A stretch of DNA of 12,911 bases from Euperipatoides rowelli (lineage: Eukaryota; Onychophora; Udeonychophora; Euonychophora; Peripatopsidae): the NCBI GenBank assembly GCA_003024985.2, contig PXIH01S0026745.1; one strand, written 5' to 3'. Below, piece by piece: positions 1-9,526 of this stretch. Position 1 is the first letter of the stretch. Every line of letters begins with the position of its first letter. The translations under genes were made by a program, and so were the position numbers. The notes under the pieces are model-generated. The model was not told the origin of the DNA, ran no database searches, and worked only from the letters and a program-made list of their open reading frames with translations.

Positions 1-640
1 GTAGTTAACTACAAGCACACAACATTTGAAGAAAATTAAAAAATGTTCATTTTTTTTTCACCTCATTTTTGGTTGATTTGATATGGAATGACTCGAAAAG
101 AGCATTGGATCAAATTTAGCTAATAATAAAATAAATACTTATTATATAATGCCTCCCCCCTTCATCTGCCATTCTTCCTCGCAGCTCATTTTTGAGGTGT
201 CACCAGTATAGACCTATTGTGATTTTCATGCCTTACCAACTCTCACGTATATTTTGTAATATAGCCAATATCTAGTTTTTTTAATATAGTAGTTTTTAAG
301 AAAAAGATGTACAGGTATTATAGCCTACTTATAATTTTTTTGAAGATTAGCTAAATGTTTGAAATTATCTGTCTAAATTCAAATTATATATTTTGTAGCC
401 TAATAACTTATTTCAAAACACAAAAGTACTGGTAGTCTAAATTAATTAACATTCAAAAGTAGTAAAATCGATCACATGGATAAACGTATGCAGATAGAAA
501 AAAGAAATACTTTGGAAAAATAGATGCTTCGTGCTGTTGCATATAAATTTAAACATAAGTTATCAAAACTATTACCATTTTAGTTTATCCAAACATACTG
601 TAGTTACCCTAAATGAGATGCAAAAAAAAAAAAAACAAGT
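1..640. other. AT-rich intronic DNA
   Basis: The window opens with the 12-base palindrome GTAGTTAACTAC. A 14-base A run lies at 622-635. TAGCCTA occurs near 322 and 397. No exon or element boundary is seen. Confidence 0.6.
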
Positions 641-908
641 AATAATGTTTACAAGGACTAGCAAAAAATAAATAAAAGATAACACTAGTAGGTAGAAATA
701 ATGTAGTTGCTTAAAGCTAATTGAAAATTTAGCAAACTTCCTATCACTAAGCCAGGTATTTACCTATTTAAACTTGGAAATTAGAAACTGGAGAAACATT
801 TGGAGTAGCAAAAAATAAATTGCATTCCTGTGGAACGATAGGATCTTTAGAAGTAAGAGGGACAGTTTAAAGTCAGCACATAGTAATTAATTAGATGACA
901 AATTAATT

Positions 909-989
909 AGAAATAGATAGCACAAGACAAAGTACTGGAAAATTCTTCATTTCATCCAGAAATGGATAGCACAGGACAAAATATTGAAG
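909..989. repeat. Diverged 49-bp direct repeat
   Basis: AGAAATAGATAGCACAAGAC at 909 and AGAAATGGATAGCACAGGAC at 958 begin two ~32-base copies 49 bases apart. Their differences are almost all transitions, as expected for an old tandem duplication. Confidence 0.6.
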
Positions 990-1163
990 GATTTAGAATG
1001 AAGCAAGACAGAAACAGAATGCAGACATTTTACAGAAGTGATTAAAGAAAAATCCTAAATTAAAAATGTCAGTGGAAAGCCTAAACTGTAACATTAAATC
1101 TCCAAAATTAATAAACAGCTGCTTGAGATAACCAGAGCAATTAATATTTTTAAAATAGGAAGT

Positions 1164-1177
1164 GGGGGGGGGGGGGG
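1164..1177. repeat. Poly-G run (14)
   Basis: Fourteen consecutive G lie in an AT-rich setting. Such runs are length-unstable and prone to sequencing error. Confidence 0.9.
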
Positions 1178-1639
1178 AGAAAGGGGAGATAATACTAGAT
1201 AGAAATAGTGTCAAATTCTGCTGGTGAGTAATTGATTTAATTTATAAAGTACTTTAGGGAAAGGCCAATGGGAGGGAAGCACTATGATAGCATCACAAGG
1301 GTAATAGAAATAATTATAGAGCAGGATAGAATTTGTGATCATTGGATCAGGAAATAATGAAATTGGGGGATTTAACCAAGTGCAAGATAGGGAAAACAGC
1401 AAAACGAAGTGGCATACGTGCGAGACAATGCCGTACGATATAGATGCAAGAAGGTAATGGTTAAAAAAAAAAATTGTACCGTACGTACTACGTACACATT
1501 ATAAATTAGCAGCATTAAGTTTGAGCACCATATAAGAAGATTAGAAGACAGTTTCACTTGGATTGACAGCTCAGAGAGACTTGAAAACAATACCAATCCA
1601 ACCAAAAGGTTGGAGAAAAGTAGCTAAGGACAAACTTGA

Positions 1640-1651
1640 GGGGGGGGGGGG
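1640..1651. repeat. Poly-G run (12)
   Basis: Twelve consecutive G. This is the second such run within 480 bases, on the same strand and in the same purine-rich block. Confidence 0.9.
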
Positions 1652-1960
1652 TCCAGAGTATTTTTAAACACAAGTTTTTTTTTAGACAGCATAACTGCAA
1701 ACAAAGAGATGCAGATACCAACCCAGAAAGAGAAAAATCAAAGAGAGATCAGAAAGGAGGGAGCTTAAAACTACAGAAATAAAATTCAATTAAGGTTAAA
1801 TAAAATTACAACAGTTGAACAAGATCAAAGCAGGACAAATTACCTGGCAAGAAAAGATAAAACTTAAGAAGGGATGATAGCCATCAGCAACTTATGGTTA
1901 ATGAAGAGATTAACAGAGAACTAGGAAGGCAGAAGAAAAATCAAGAAAACCGAATTGTAC

Positions 1961-2600
1961 CTAAATGTTTAAATTGTCGATGTTATTTGTGTTGTCGTAA
2001 TGTACAGGCTCTGTGCTACTATGTACGAGCCATAGTGTGTTAATCATAACATGGTTGGGTACTGTATAGCCCGTTATACCAGAAATTGGTTACCCTCGCT
2101 GGGTTGGCAGTATTTCTGATGGTCTGATATGATACGACCATGTCCCACCAACACACTCCTTTTGGAATTTTCAATTTGAAACTAGTGCGTAGGGAGCTGG
2201 ACTGGAACTCATAAATACAGCAGAATTTTTCTATCTCCGATTGAATTACGCAATGTTTATAGAGCAAAAAAAGGAATCAACAACCTGCAATTTTTGGTTA
2301 CATTAGCATCCAAGAGATTTGATATACTGCAAATATTTAAGTACATGGTAGTCTTAAAACCATAAAATATTCAAACTTTGTGATCAGAATAAAAATTTTT
2401 CTCATTAAATACAATACAGGCATAAACGTTTTAAAAGTATGAAGCACTGTGTGGTAAAAATAAATAAATAAAAAGTTTACTTTTTAACTTATCAGGAGTG
2501 GAGCTGGTAACCGGAGTCGATCTAGGAAATTGCTTGGAGCTAGAGAAGCACCCTAGCTAGAAAATCCTGCATTACTATATTTCTTGCATTGGATCTGTTA
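1961..2600. other. Mixed-composition stretch, no gene identified
   Basis: This stretch is less AT-rich than most of the window, with several CpG dinucleotides (for example near 1978, 2025, 2097 and 2134). It contains an imperfect hairpin at 2049-2143. A 75-codon minus-strand frame at 2040-2267 resembles nothing I know. It is probably old repeat-derived DNA. Confidence 0.35.
2049..2143. repeat. Imperfect long hairpin
   Basis: ACATGGT at 2049-2055 pairs with ACCATGT at 2137-2143. GTAT at 2064 pairs with ATAC at 2132, and ACCAGAAAT at 2078-2086 pairs with ATTTCTGATGGT at 2112-2123 with a bulge. A short ACCC/GGGT stem sits inside. Large internal loops make a microRNA precursor unlikely. Confidence 0.35.
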
Positions 2601-4380
2601 ATAAAATTTAAAGTGTGCCGAAGCTGAATTGCTACTCTCATCAATTTTAGCATTGTTTAAATTTAAAATATTACAAAGAAATACCATATTTTTTGCTTTT
2701 ATTAGGCCCCCTTTACTAATTTTGAATTGAAACAGCAGTGCAACTTGGATGACCATCTCAATAACACTGTTAAATTTTGAAGCATTTTGGGATAGGTTGT
2801 GTTGCCACAAAGACATTTTAGTTTTAATATTGAACTTCTCCATTTAAATTATTTTCACAAGATTTTAAAATTCAGCATAGGCCTACTGCACTTTTATCTT
2901 ATTGACTCTGCTTTATGAAATTTTATCAATTTACCGTTATTATGTTTTTAAAATAAAACTTTTTTTTTCTTTTAGCAATAGTCTGAGATAGTTAGCAGTA
3001 GTTAAAAAAAAAATTAAAGAAATTTATAATTAGCTCACATAACTGATTTCCTATTATATGCTTAAAATATTCCTTCCACATTGTAAATCCTTCCAGGTGT
3101 TCTATTTTAATGCATTTTACCATTGTACCCCACAACTCTAGGTCAAAAAGTATGATGTCAAAAACTGATATTGTTTTATTAACAATACTGTAGCCTAAAT
3201 GGAAATAATATTTTTAAATCAAGTTCCTTGCATTGGTGAATTAAAATGTCATAAAACCCTATAGCTACTTATCTAAACTGGTATATAGATGCAAACCAGC
3301 TTGATTTATTATATATATTTTTTTTAAGACTTTGGCTATTTAGTTTGTCAATATAAGCTGAAGTTTTTAGACTTTTAGTTATACACTAATAATAAAATAC
3401 TGTACATTTCATAATTATCAGAACTTGATACAATAAACATCAAAACCAAACTCAAATATTTTTGAAGATATTGCAAACACCTTCATGTATATTTTATTTT
3501 TTGAGGGGATTTTTAGTTATGGCATTATCAAAAGTTTTATTGAACAGTTTTTTTAGGATGAGGTGGACAATGTCTGGGTTTGAATTAAAACTTTAAACTT
3601 TTCATGCAGTAAACAAGTTCTAATGTAGTTTAGAACTTTATATATACCACTATAGGCTAATTTATGTATTGCATATAGCCTACTGTATAAATACTATATA
3701 TAGGCTAGCCTACTACACAGACACACACACACACACAATATCTGTGTATATTTATTTATTCAAACCAACACATAGTCATTACACAAGAAACAACATAGAT
3801 TCAAAATATATATAAAAAAGTCAAACAATGTACACAACAAACAAATTTAATATAAAATACTAATTATAGAAACCTAATTAGGCTTAGTGCAAATAGGCTA
3901 CAGTAGACCTATAGGCCTATAATGTGTACAATTAGTTTGTATAAAGATTTTTAAAAGAATGGAAACCTTATTTGAATATTTAGATAAAAAACTAAACTGA
4001 TCCAAGCTTAAATATAATAGGCTAGGCCTACAGGTATTCAAAAAAACAAACAAACATGATATGCAGGAATATACAAACTACAAAGCTATGTGGACTTGGA
4101 TGCTTGAATACTCCACCTTAACAAGATAAACTTCTAAAATGAACTCCTTATAAATCATACAGTAGCCTATTATAGCTGTTGTCAAATGTGGTTTTAAATA
4201 AATCTAATCTGTAGCCTATAATTCTATAGTAGCCTACCATAATTAAAAAGACTTGTGATTTTACATTTTTGTAAATATTGTAAATGAACAAAACATTAGC
4301 GACAGAAGATCAGTAGACTAGCATATTGTTATTTATACAGTATTTTAATATTAAAAATAAAGTTTTATTTTACACAAGGT
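2601..4380. other. AT-rich intronic DNA
   Basis: No exon, RNA gene or transposon boundary is visible apart from a CA microsatellite. The TAGCCTA/TAGGCTA signature reappears from 3191 and is dense between 3650 and 4240. An 81-codon minus-strand frame at 2598-2843 looks like chance. Confidence 0.6.
3721..3737. repeat. (AC)n microsatellite
   Basis: Eight and a half AC units, preceded by an interrupted ACACAG. Confidence 0.9.
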
Positions 4381-4399
4381 TTTTTTTGTAATTTTGAAT

Positions 4400-4680
4400 T
4401 AAAGTAAAAATTGTTGCGATTATTTGAATAGTCAAAAATCTAATCATTGATTACGATTATTTGCTCCATAATAGTTTGATTCATTAATCGATTTAATTTC
4501 CTAACCATAATACTTAGAAGAAATGTGAAAGTCTGGAACTTTTTACACAAAGACCTCTTTAAAGGTTCATTTCCAACTTTAAGAAAAATATTTTCATTTT
4601 TATAAAAGGATTACCCGGCATATATGCTTTATCAGGTGAAATTATCATTAGGGCTGGGATTCGGAGTTTGGATAGGTTAG
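4400..4680. mobile_element. Possible decayed hAT-like fragments
   Basis: At 4415-4496 the sequence is rich in GATTA/TTAATCGATT patterns like those near the ends of many hAT MITEs. At 4649 TAGGGCTGGGATTCGG resembles a common hAT terminus. I see no matching inverted end (CCCAGCCCTA) and no duplication, so boundaries cannot be set. The coordinates only bracket the two signals. Confidence 0.3.
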
Positions 4681-4877
4681 ACTGGAGTAATAGATATTTG
4701 AGTATTTGAGAAATTGATGTTGATTTATGAAGTTTTATTTGTTTTTATTGATGTCTTTGTTAATATGATTTAATAATTATTTATATTTGTATCATTTTAT
4801 GTTCTATTTTTTTAATTTTATATTATTGTATATATCTTGTTTTGTTTTTCTGTTATATTTAACTTTGCACACAATAA

Positions 4878-5024
4878 TTTTGTAATCTTCAGCAATAAAA
4901 TATCTTAGCAAGTAGGCCTACTAGTAGTGATAATTAAAAATATGTAATTTTTATTATTATTATTATTATTTGACTAAAAAAAAAAGAACAGTGGCAAGAT
5001 ATTTTATTGCTGAAGAATACAAAA
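4878..5024. repeat. 29-base inverted repeat flanking a TTA microsatellite
   Basis: The core CTTCAGCAATAAAATATCTT at 4887-4906 is the exact reverse complement of 4996-5015. The arms extend outward to 4878 and 5024 with one mismatch. The 89-base interior holds TAGGCCTA and a (TTA)n run. The structure resembles a small fold-back element, but I found no convincing target-site duplication. Confidence 0.75.
4951..4969. repeat. (TTA)n microsatellite
   Basis: About six TTA units lie in the interior of the inverted repeat at 4878-5024. Shorter TTA runs also occur near 6366-6382 and 9491-9506. Confidence 0.85.
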
Positions 5025-5161
5025 ATCTAATCATTGATTATGAATTTGAGTAGGTCCTTGTCCATTTCTGGATGCAGTAGGCTACCTATTGTATATAAAA
5101 TGATACATGAATAATTTGAGTTTGATCAATGAGATGATAAGAGTTTGAATATCTGGTTTTA

Positions 5162-6127
5162 AATAATTATTGGGAGTAGACTATATTTACTTACATTACT
5201 GGTAACTCTCTCTCTGAGAGGGAGATCTTGCTTTCCTGTGAGTAGTGTGGAAAATGATTTAAAGAATTCCTTAGCAAAGTTCATAGATACAATATCATCT
5301 TTGTGATAGCCTAATGATTTTTCAGTTGTTGTAGTGATTGTTCATAATTATGGAATTGATTCCCTGTGATGATTTGGATAGCTAATATTTTTAATTACTT
5401 CTAAGGCTGTTAATTGTTTTCTTGTGTTTGAGGTGACCATAAGGGAGTTATGATTGTGCATATGGTTTGTCTAGGTAGATTGTTAGATATTGTGCTGTGT
5501 ATCTGCTTGAATACTTCTGAATTGGTCTCGATCCAGTTAGGCTTTAGGTTGTTTTGCATTATATGTTGTTCATATGTTTTCCGATAGATTATGACAAAAA
5601 TATTGGACATATTTGTTGGGGTGTTGGTAGGGGATGTCATTTTATGAATTAATATGTTTTTCCATACAGAAGGATAAATTTGTTTGTTAGCAATGACAGG
5701 TTTATTAGTGATGATATTGGATCAGTCGATTCAAGAGAGAATTCCTCCACACGGATGATGGGCTTAGTTTAGTAGCCTAGCCATCTCTTGTTTTGTGTTG
5801 ATCTTGTTTATTCTATGATAAACTTAAATGCTATCCACCAATGGAATCTCAGATTACCAAAATTTTTGACTCAAATTACATTCTCCAAGTGGAGGATGAA
5901 CGTTAGATAGATTAGCAATGAAGTTCATGATTTCATTGTGTGTTTCAGCTTTAGTTTTGTTGGGAAAATATGAGAGAACTTTTTTTTCAAAGTCCATTAT
6001 ATTATTTATTAGTTGAAAAACTTGTGATGAAACCCACTTTATGTTGCTTTGAAAGATTTTAGAACCATTTTTGCTTGAAAGATTTTAATTGTTCCCTGTC
6101 TAGTGAGTTGAATATGAATACTTGAGT
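5162..6127 (-). pseudogene. Decayed coding-like remnant, family not recognised
   Basis: Several open segments lie end to end on the minus strand in changing frames. They are 6062-6127 (22 codons), 5857-6084 (76 codons, stop to stop), 5652-5768 (39 codons), 5410-5640 (76 codons from a Met), 5351-5470 (40 codons) and 5162-5341 (60 codons). The last two share a frame and are separated only by a TAA and a TGA within nine bases. At this AT content a random 76-codon open run has a chance of roughly 0.1 percent per start point. The translations look protein-like, with mixed charged, aromatic and proline residues, for example FEKKVLSYFPNKTKAET and HKDDIVSMNFAKEFF. Codons are richer in C and G than the surrounding intron. 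I recognise no domain. Source could be a transposon, an integrated virus or a host gene copy. Confidence 0.35.
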
Positions 6128-6129
6128 TT

Positions 6130-7290
6130 AATTTAAATGGTAGCATATGCTTATTTCTTTGTTCAAATAATTTTAATTATGTGTCGTTTATCTATTTTGG
6201 TTCCTTATTAATTTTTATTTGGGTAATTGGGAAGCATGTTTGAGTATAATTTGTGGATTTCATTTGGAAGTAGGCTATTATGATGCAATTTTGGTATCTT
6301 CGTTTCCTTGATATTGTTTCCTTATGTTTTAAATTTTAAAATTACTAGTAGCCTATACAGTATCTTTATTATTATTATTATTTGTTTCCTGCCTTATATT
6401 TTTGCACTACATTTTTTATCATCATTCATCATCATTAGAAATAAACTAGGCCTATTTTTTTATTATCCAGGCTTTTTAGGTTGTTGGAGTTTAGAATTTA
6501 CATATTAAAAGGTGTGAATGACCTAATCTCTTGGAAACATTAGTTTGTGAATGGGGAAAGTAAACACTCCCACACTTTGAGATTTTACTTGTTTTTCTGG
6601 TCATTTCTTTAAGCTGCATACTTGTTTATTTATGAATGAACATATATTTTTTTTATTCTAATTATGAAATTTATATTTTTTTCAAAAGTAATTGATGATG
6701 TAAATTTTATTCAGCTAAATTTTAAATTAGCAAACTCATTTTATTCTCTTAAATTTTAAAAAAAATTTTTTATCAAAGAATGGAAACTAAACCAATAAAT
6801 TTAGCCTATCTAGCCTATCTTAAATAGAAAATGTTGAATCATTCATTTGAATACTGGCATTTAGTTATCCAAATTTTAAAATATTCAAACAATATTTTTT
6901 TTGTAAGTAATGGAAAGTTATAAGTACACTGTAGTATGTAAATTATTAGATATATATCTATAGGCTGTAAAGATTCATTCTAACAAGATTTAGGCCTAGC
7001 CTATATTAGAAAAAAAAAATCCTCATGGTAGCCTAGTTAAGAAATAAAAAGTTCAGGCTGCTTTCTGAAGCCCAGACTGAAGGTCATGGATATAATGACG
7101 GAAACAGTAATCATAGGTCTGGAAACATATAAAAAAAAATAAAGATTTTGGACATTAATACTGGGAATTAAAGTAGATTAGGTCTTGGCATTGCTTTTTA
7201 AACTATAGGTTACAAAGTTTGTGTAGAGTGAGATGTTTTTTGTATAGTTTTGAGATTATTAGTATTGGGTTATTATGGTTGGTATTATGG
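6130..7290. other. AT-rich intronic DNA, nothing specific
   Basis: Long T and A tracts and several TAGCCTA words are present, including two in tandem near 6803-6818. I see no exon, repeat boundary or structured element. Confidence 0.6.
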
Positions 7291-7573
7291 TTGCTAGACA
7301 CTAAAACATGGCGTCACACATCAATAAAGGTTGGTTGATATATATGCCAAGTAAGAGCGTCGACTTTAGAAGTTAAAACTTTCACTTTTTAATTTACAGG
7401 CCTCTTTCGTTCTGTTTATGAGGATTCAACGTTATTCACAGAAGGTTTTTTCTAAACGGCGCGCTTGTATGGCTATGTGTCTTAATATTTATCTGAAGAC
7501 GTAAAACACACAAAAATGATGTCACAGCATAATAATGTCAGAATCCATGATGTCGACATGAAAATTTTTACAC
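7290..7573. other. CpG-containing patch left of the repeat series
   Basis: This patch has more CG dinucleotides than the flanks (GGCGTC at 7310, GCGTCGAC near 7357, CGGCGCGC at 7457). A short Met-initiated frame at 7309 ends within about 20 codons. It could be an old repeat or a small regulatory or untranslated exon, and I cannot decide. It does not read as the missing upstream Hook exon. Confidence 0.3.
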
Positions 7574-7617
7574 GGCACTCTTGTTTGGATACACTGTCCA
7601 GAACCTTAGATGAGTAA

Positions 7618-7625
7618 ATTGAAGC
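7618..7625. repeat. Left target-site duplication of the hAT element
   Basis: ATTGAAGC lies immediately before the TAGGG terminus and is repeated exactly at the other end of the element. Confidence 0.87.
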
Positions 7626-8331
7626 TAGGGATGAAACAAATATTCGGTTAGTATTCGCTATTCGGCTGGGTTTCATAGTATTCGGTCATTTATGATCTTT
7701 ATTCAGCCAAATATTAATCTCCCTTATATTAAACAAATGGGGAAGGGAATTTTTCCTTAAATAAATGTTAAAAAATAAAGGGAGGTCCTGTAATATTTTA
7801 GAAATTCAAATTCCAATAGTTAGCATACTTTTATGAATGCATTGGGAGGGAGGCACACTAGCATTTTATTATGAATGCAATGATCATACGTGATTCAGGG
7901 GAAGTAAGGCTGGTTATTATTCAGTTTAAAAAAAGAGAAAAATAATCTGTATTATTATATTATGCCCTGGAATTTACAAATTCATTACAAAACTGCCATA
8001 GTCTTTTTTTTTTTATCCTTAACTAATTATTTTAAATATAATGACAATCTATTCACTAATTTATTTTATGAGAACTTCTAAGCAGGACTTGTTCATTCTT
8101 GATTGCTTTAAGAACGTGGCCTTCTTATTGTGTGGGGAGAGAAAATAAAAATTTTCTCTCCCCTATGGCATTGCTTAAAATCGAACATCTTTAAAGGTTG
8201 TCAGTAGGTTGTTTTGACTAATAAAATAAATAGAATAGATATTCGGCCGAATATTCGGTATTCGGCCTTTGTTAATGACTGAATATTCTGTATCTGGTAT
8301 TCAGCCAAAATGAATATTCGTTTCATCCCTA
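7626..8331. mobile_element. Complete 706-bp non-autonomous hAT-type DNA transposon (MITE)
   Basis: The left end reads TAGGGATGAAACAAATATTC. The reverse complement of the right end reads TAGGGATGAAACGAATATTC, so the 20-base terminal inverted repeats differ at one position. The 8-base direct repeat ATTGAAGC abuts both ends exactly (7618-7625 and 8332-8339). An 8-bp target duplication and a TAGGG-type terminus are characteristic of the hAT superfamily. Subterminal regions are full of ATTCGG motifs on both sides, including the perfect 16-bp palindrome ATATTCGGCCGAATAT at 8239-8254. The interior is AT-rich and has no transposase-sized open frame, so the element must have moved using a transposase made elsewhere. 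The near-perfect ends suggest a fairly recent insertion. Assignment to hAT is inference from ends and duplication length, without a database match. Confidence 0.87.
8134..8163. repeat. Perfect hairpin inside the hAT element
   Basis: GGGGAGAGAAAAT at 8134-8146 and ATTTTCTCTCCCC at 8151-8163 are exact reverse complements. They give a 13-bp stem with an AAAA loop. The hairpin lies about 170 bases from the right end of the element. Confidence 0.8.
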
Positions 8332-8339
8332 ATTGAAGC
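8332..8339. repeat. Right target-site duplication of the hAT element
   Basis: ATTGAAGC follows the terminal CCCTA and is identical to 7618-7625. Removing the element and one copy restores a continuous older sequence whose 65-base spacing is preserved. Confidence 0.87.
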
Positions 8340-8519
8340 AAAAATCTAGGGTGGCACTCTTGTTTGGATACACCTTGGATTTCTTTAAGAGTGATAAAAA
8401 AGTCAAAGTGCAGTGATGGCGCTCTTGTTCAGCGATGGTGCTGTTTACCTATGTTTTGCCAATAAATAGGGTGGGGTTCCCTTGCTTGGTGGGACACTCG
8501 TGGTCGGTATTCTACGGTA

Positions 8520-9526
8520 ATAAAAATAAAAAATGTTACAATAGCTTACACTTTGAAAGTCCACTTGAATCCAATCATAGAACAACAATACCATAATTTG
8601 AAACTTGGAAAAACAAAAATATAGACTATAGACTATATTCTAAATCTTTGTAGTTTTAAAAACAATTTTGTAAATTATACAAATTTAGTTAGCCTACATG
8701 AATAAAATTAAATTAAAAAGTTAGACATTTAAAAAATAAATGGGCTAGCTCAAAATAAAATAAGAAAATGTTCTAGTGATTTTTCTTTTCCATGAGAAAT
8801 TGCAGTCAACCTTGATCATCTTATTTTATGATAATTACAACCAAACATTACTTTTTTTTAAATCTTTAGGCAATTTTGACTACGGTAATTATTAACTAAA
8901 AAAAAAAAAAAAATTTAAAAAAAATGTAAAGTAAATCTATCATTAATTTATATACTGTATCAAGGTTTATTGAAAAAATTTGCTCAAAATTTAAACCAAA
9001 CCCCAATTTTGAGAAGAAATGTTTAAAAAACAGTAAAACATTACAGATAGGGTTTTTGAAAATACAGTAAAGCTGGGTAGAAAGCAAAATTAGCATTTTG
9101 TCTAATTGATATAGGGTACCGGTAAAGAAATTTTAGCAAAAATAAAATTTTGCTAGTCAATCTGAACACTGAAATAATTCCCATATTGAAGTATTATAAC
9201 ATTCAAAAAAATACTGTATAGGCTTAAATAACGATTTGGTTAATTATGACTGTCTCAAATTAGTCAAAATCTTAGTCTGTCTATCATTTAGCTACGGTAT
9301 TTTGCTATTGGCAGGTTTTAAACCCTAAGTTTATTTCATATATTTTTTTTTCCTAGTTGTACAACAATACACTGCATGCATATTCATGGATTAGTGATGT
9401 CATCATTAGATCCATACTTCCACCATAAGTTTAGACTTTTAAATTTGATTTACTTCTTTGCATTTACTGTATCTTAAACAGAAGGCTTTTTTATTATTAT
9501 TATTTAATTTGAAGCAACAAAAGATG
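8520..9526. other. AT-rich intronic DNA
   Basis: A 16-base A run lies at 8898-8913. There are several ACGGTA/TACCGGTA words (8514, 8883, 9117, 9293). No gene or mobile element boundary is seen. Confidence 0.6.
8898..8913. repeat. Poly-A run (16)
   Basis: Sixteen consecutive A, followed by TTTAAAAAAAA. No retroposon body or duplication could be attached to it. Comparable runs are A14 at 622-635, T13 at 10583-10595 and T15 at 12734-12748. Confidence 0.85.

Larger units (their letters stand above)
641..1960. other. Purine-rich, strand-asymmetric block
   Basis: The + strand is strongly enriched in A and G (many AGA, GAA, GGA and AGCA words), with few pyrimidine runs, unlike the T-rich intron on either side. 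It includes two poly-G runs and small diverged repeats. Examples are ACTAGCAAAAAATAAAT-like copies near 659 and 805, and GATAACACTAGTAGGTAGAA near 678 against GATAATACTAGATAGAAATA near 1187. No TAGCCTA or TAGGCTA occurs in it. A 60-codon + strand open frame spans 1861-2040 and three 63-77 codon frames lie on the minus strand at 993-1605. Biased composition alone can produce these, and none resembles a known protein. A decayed A-rich retroelement is one possible source. Confidence 0.4.
4433..5040. repeat. 21-base direct repeat pair
   Basis: The identical 21 bases beginning CAAAAATCTAATCATTGATT occur at 4433-4453 and 5020-5040, then continue as CGATTA and TGAATT. The second copy overlaps the outer edge of the inverted repeat at 4878-5024. 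The two may be remnants of one dispersed element. Confidence 0.7.
7574..8460. repeat. Older ~65-bp repeat series, split by the hAT insertion
   Basis: GGCACTCTTGTTTGGATACA starts at 7574 and again at 8353 (21 bases identical in all). A diverged third copy, GGCGCTCTTGTTCAGCGAT, starts at 8418. If the 706-bp transposon and one 8-bp duplication are removed, copies 1 and 2 are exactly 65 bases apart, and copies 2 and 3 are also 65 apart. The rest of the units is only weakly alike. A possible fourth relative, GGCGCGCTTGTATGG, begins at 7458, out of phase. The series is probably an old minisatellite or part of a repetitive element. Confidence 0.55.

Noticed and set aside
993-1605. Three consecutive minus-strand frames of 63-77 codons
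   Set aside because: They lie in the purine-rich block, where a pyrimidine-rich minus strand lowers stop-codon frequency. The translations are Phe/Leu/Ser-rich with no known motif.
2049-2143. MicroRNA precursor
   Set aside because: The stem is broken by large unequal internal loops, with no 20-plus-base paired arm.
5203-5228. CTCTCTCTGAGAGGGAGA as a regulatory palindrome
   Set aside because: It is a short simple-sequence palindrome inside the coding-like remnant, expected from a CT/GA run.
6150-6226. Candidate upstream Hook exon ending ATTTGG before GTAATT
   Set aside because: The frame ending in Trp has no start codon, and the translation does not resemble the Hook N-terminus.
6308-6508. 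66-codon + strand frame, hydrophobic
   Set aside because: The Phe/Ile-rich translation comes from T-rich DNA and a TTA run. It has no domain, no splice context and no neighbour.
7309-7370. Possible first coding exon (ATGGCGTCACAC...)
   Set aside because: The frame closes after about 20 codons, and it does not end in a Trp codon at a donor site as the upstream Hook exon should.
8898-8913. Poly-A tail of a retroposon
   Set aside because: No SINE or LINE body and no flanking target-site duplication could be identified.
8896-9096. 66-codon minus-strand frame ending in poly-Phe
   Set aside because: It is generated by a 16-base A run and AT-rich sequence, so it is a low-complexity translation.
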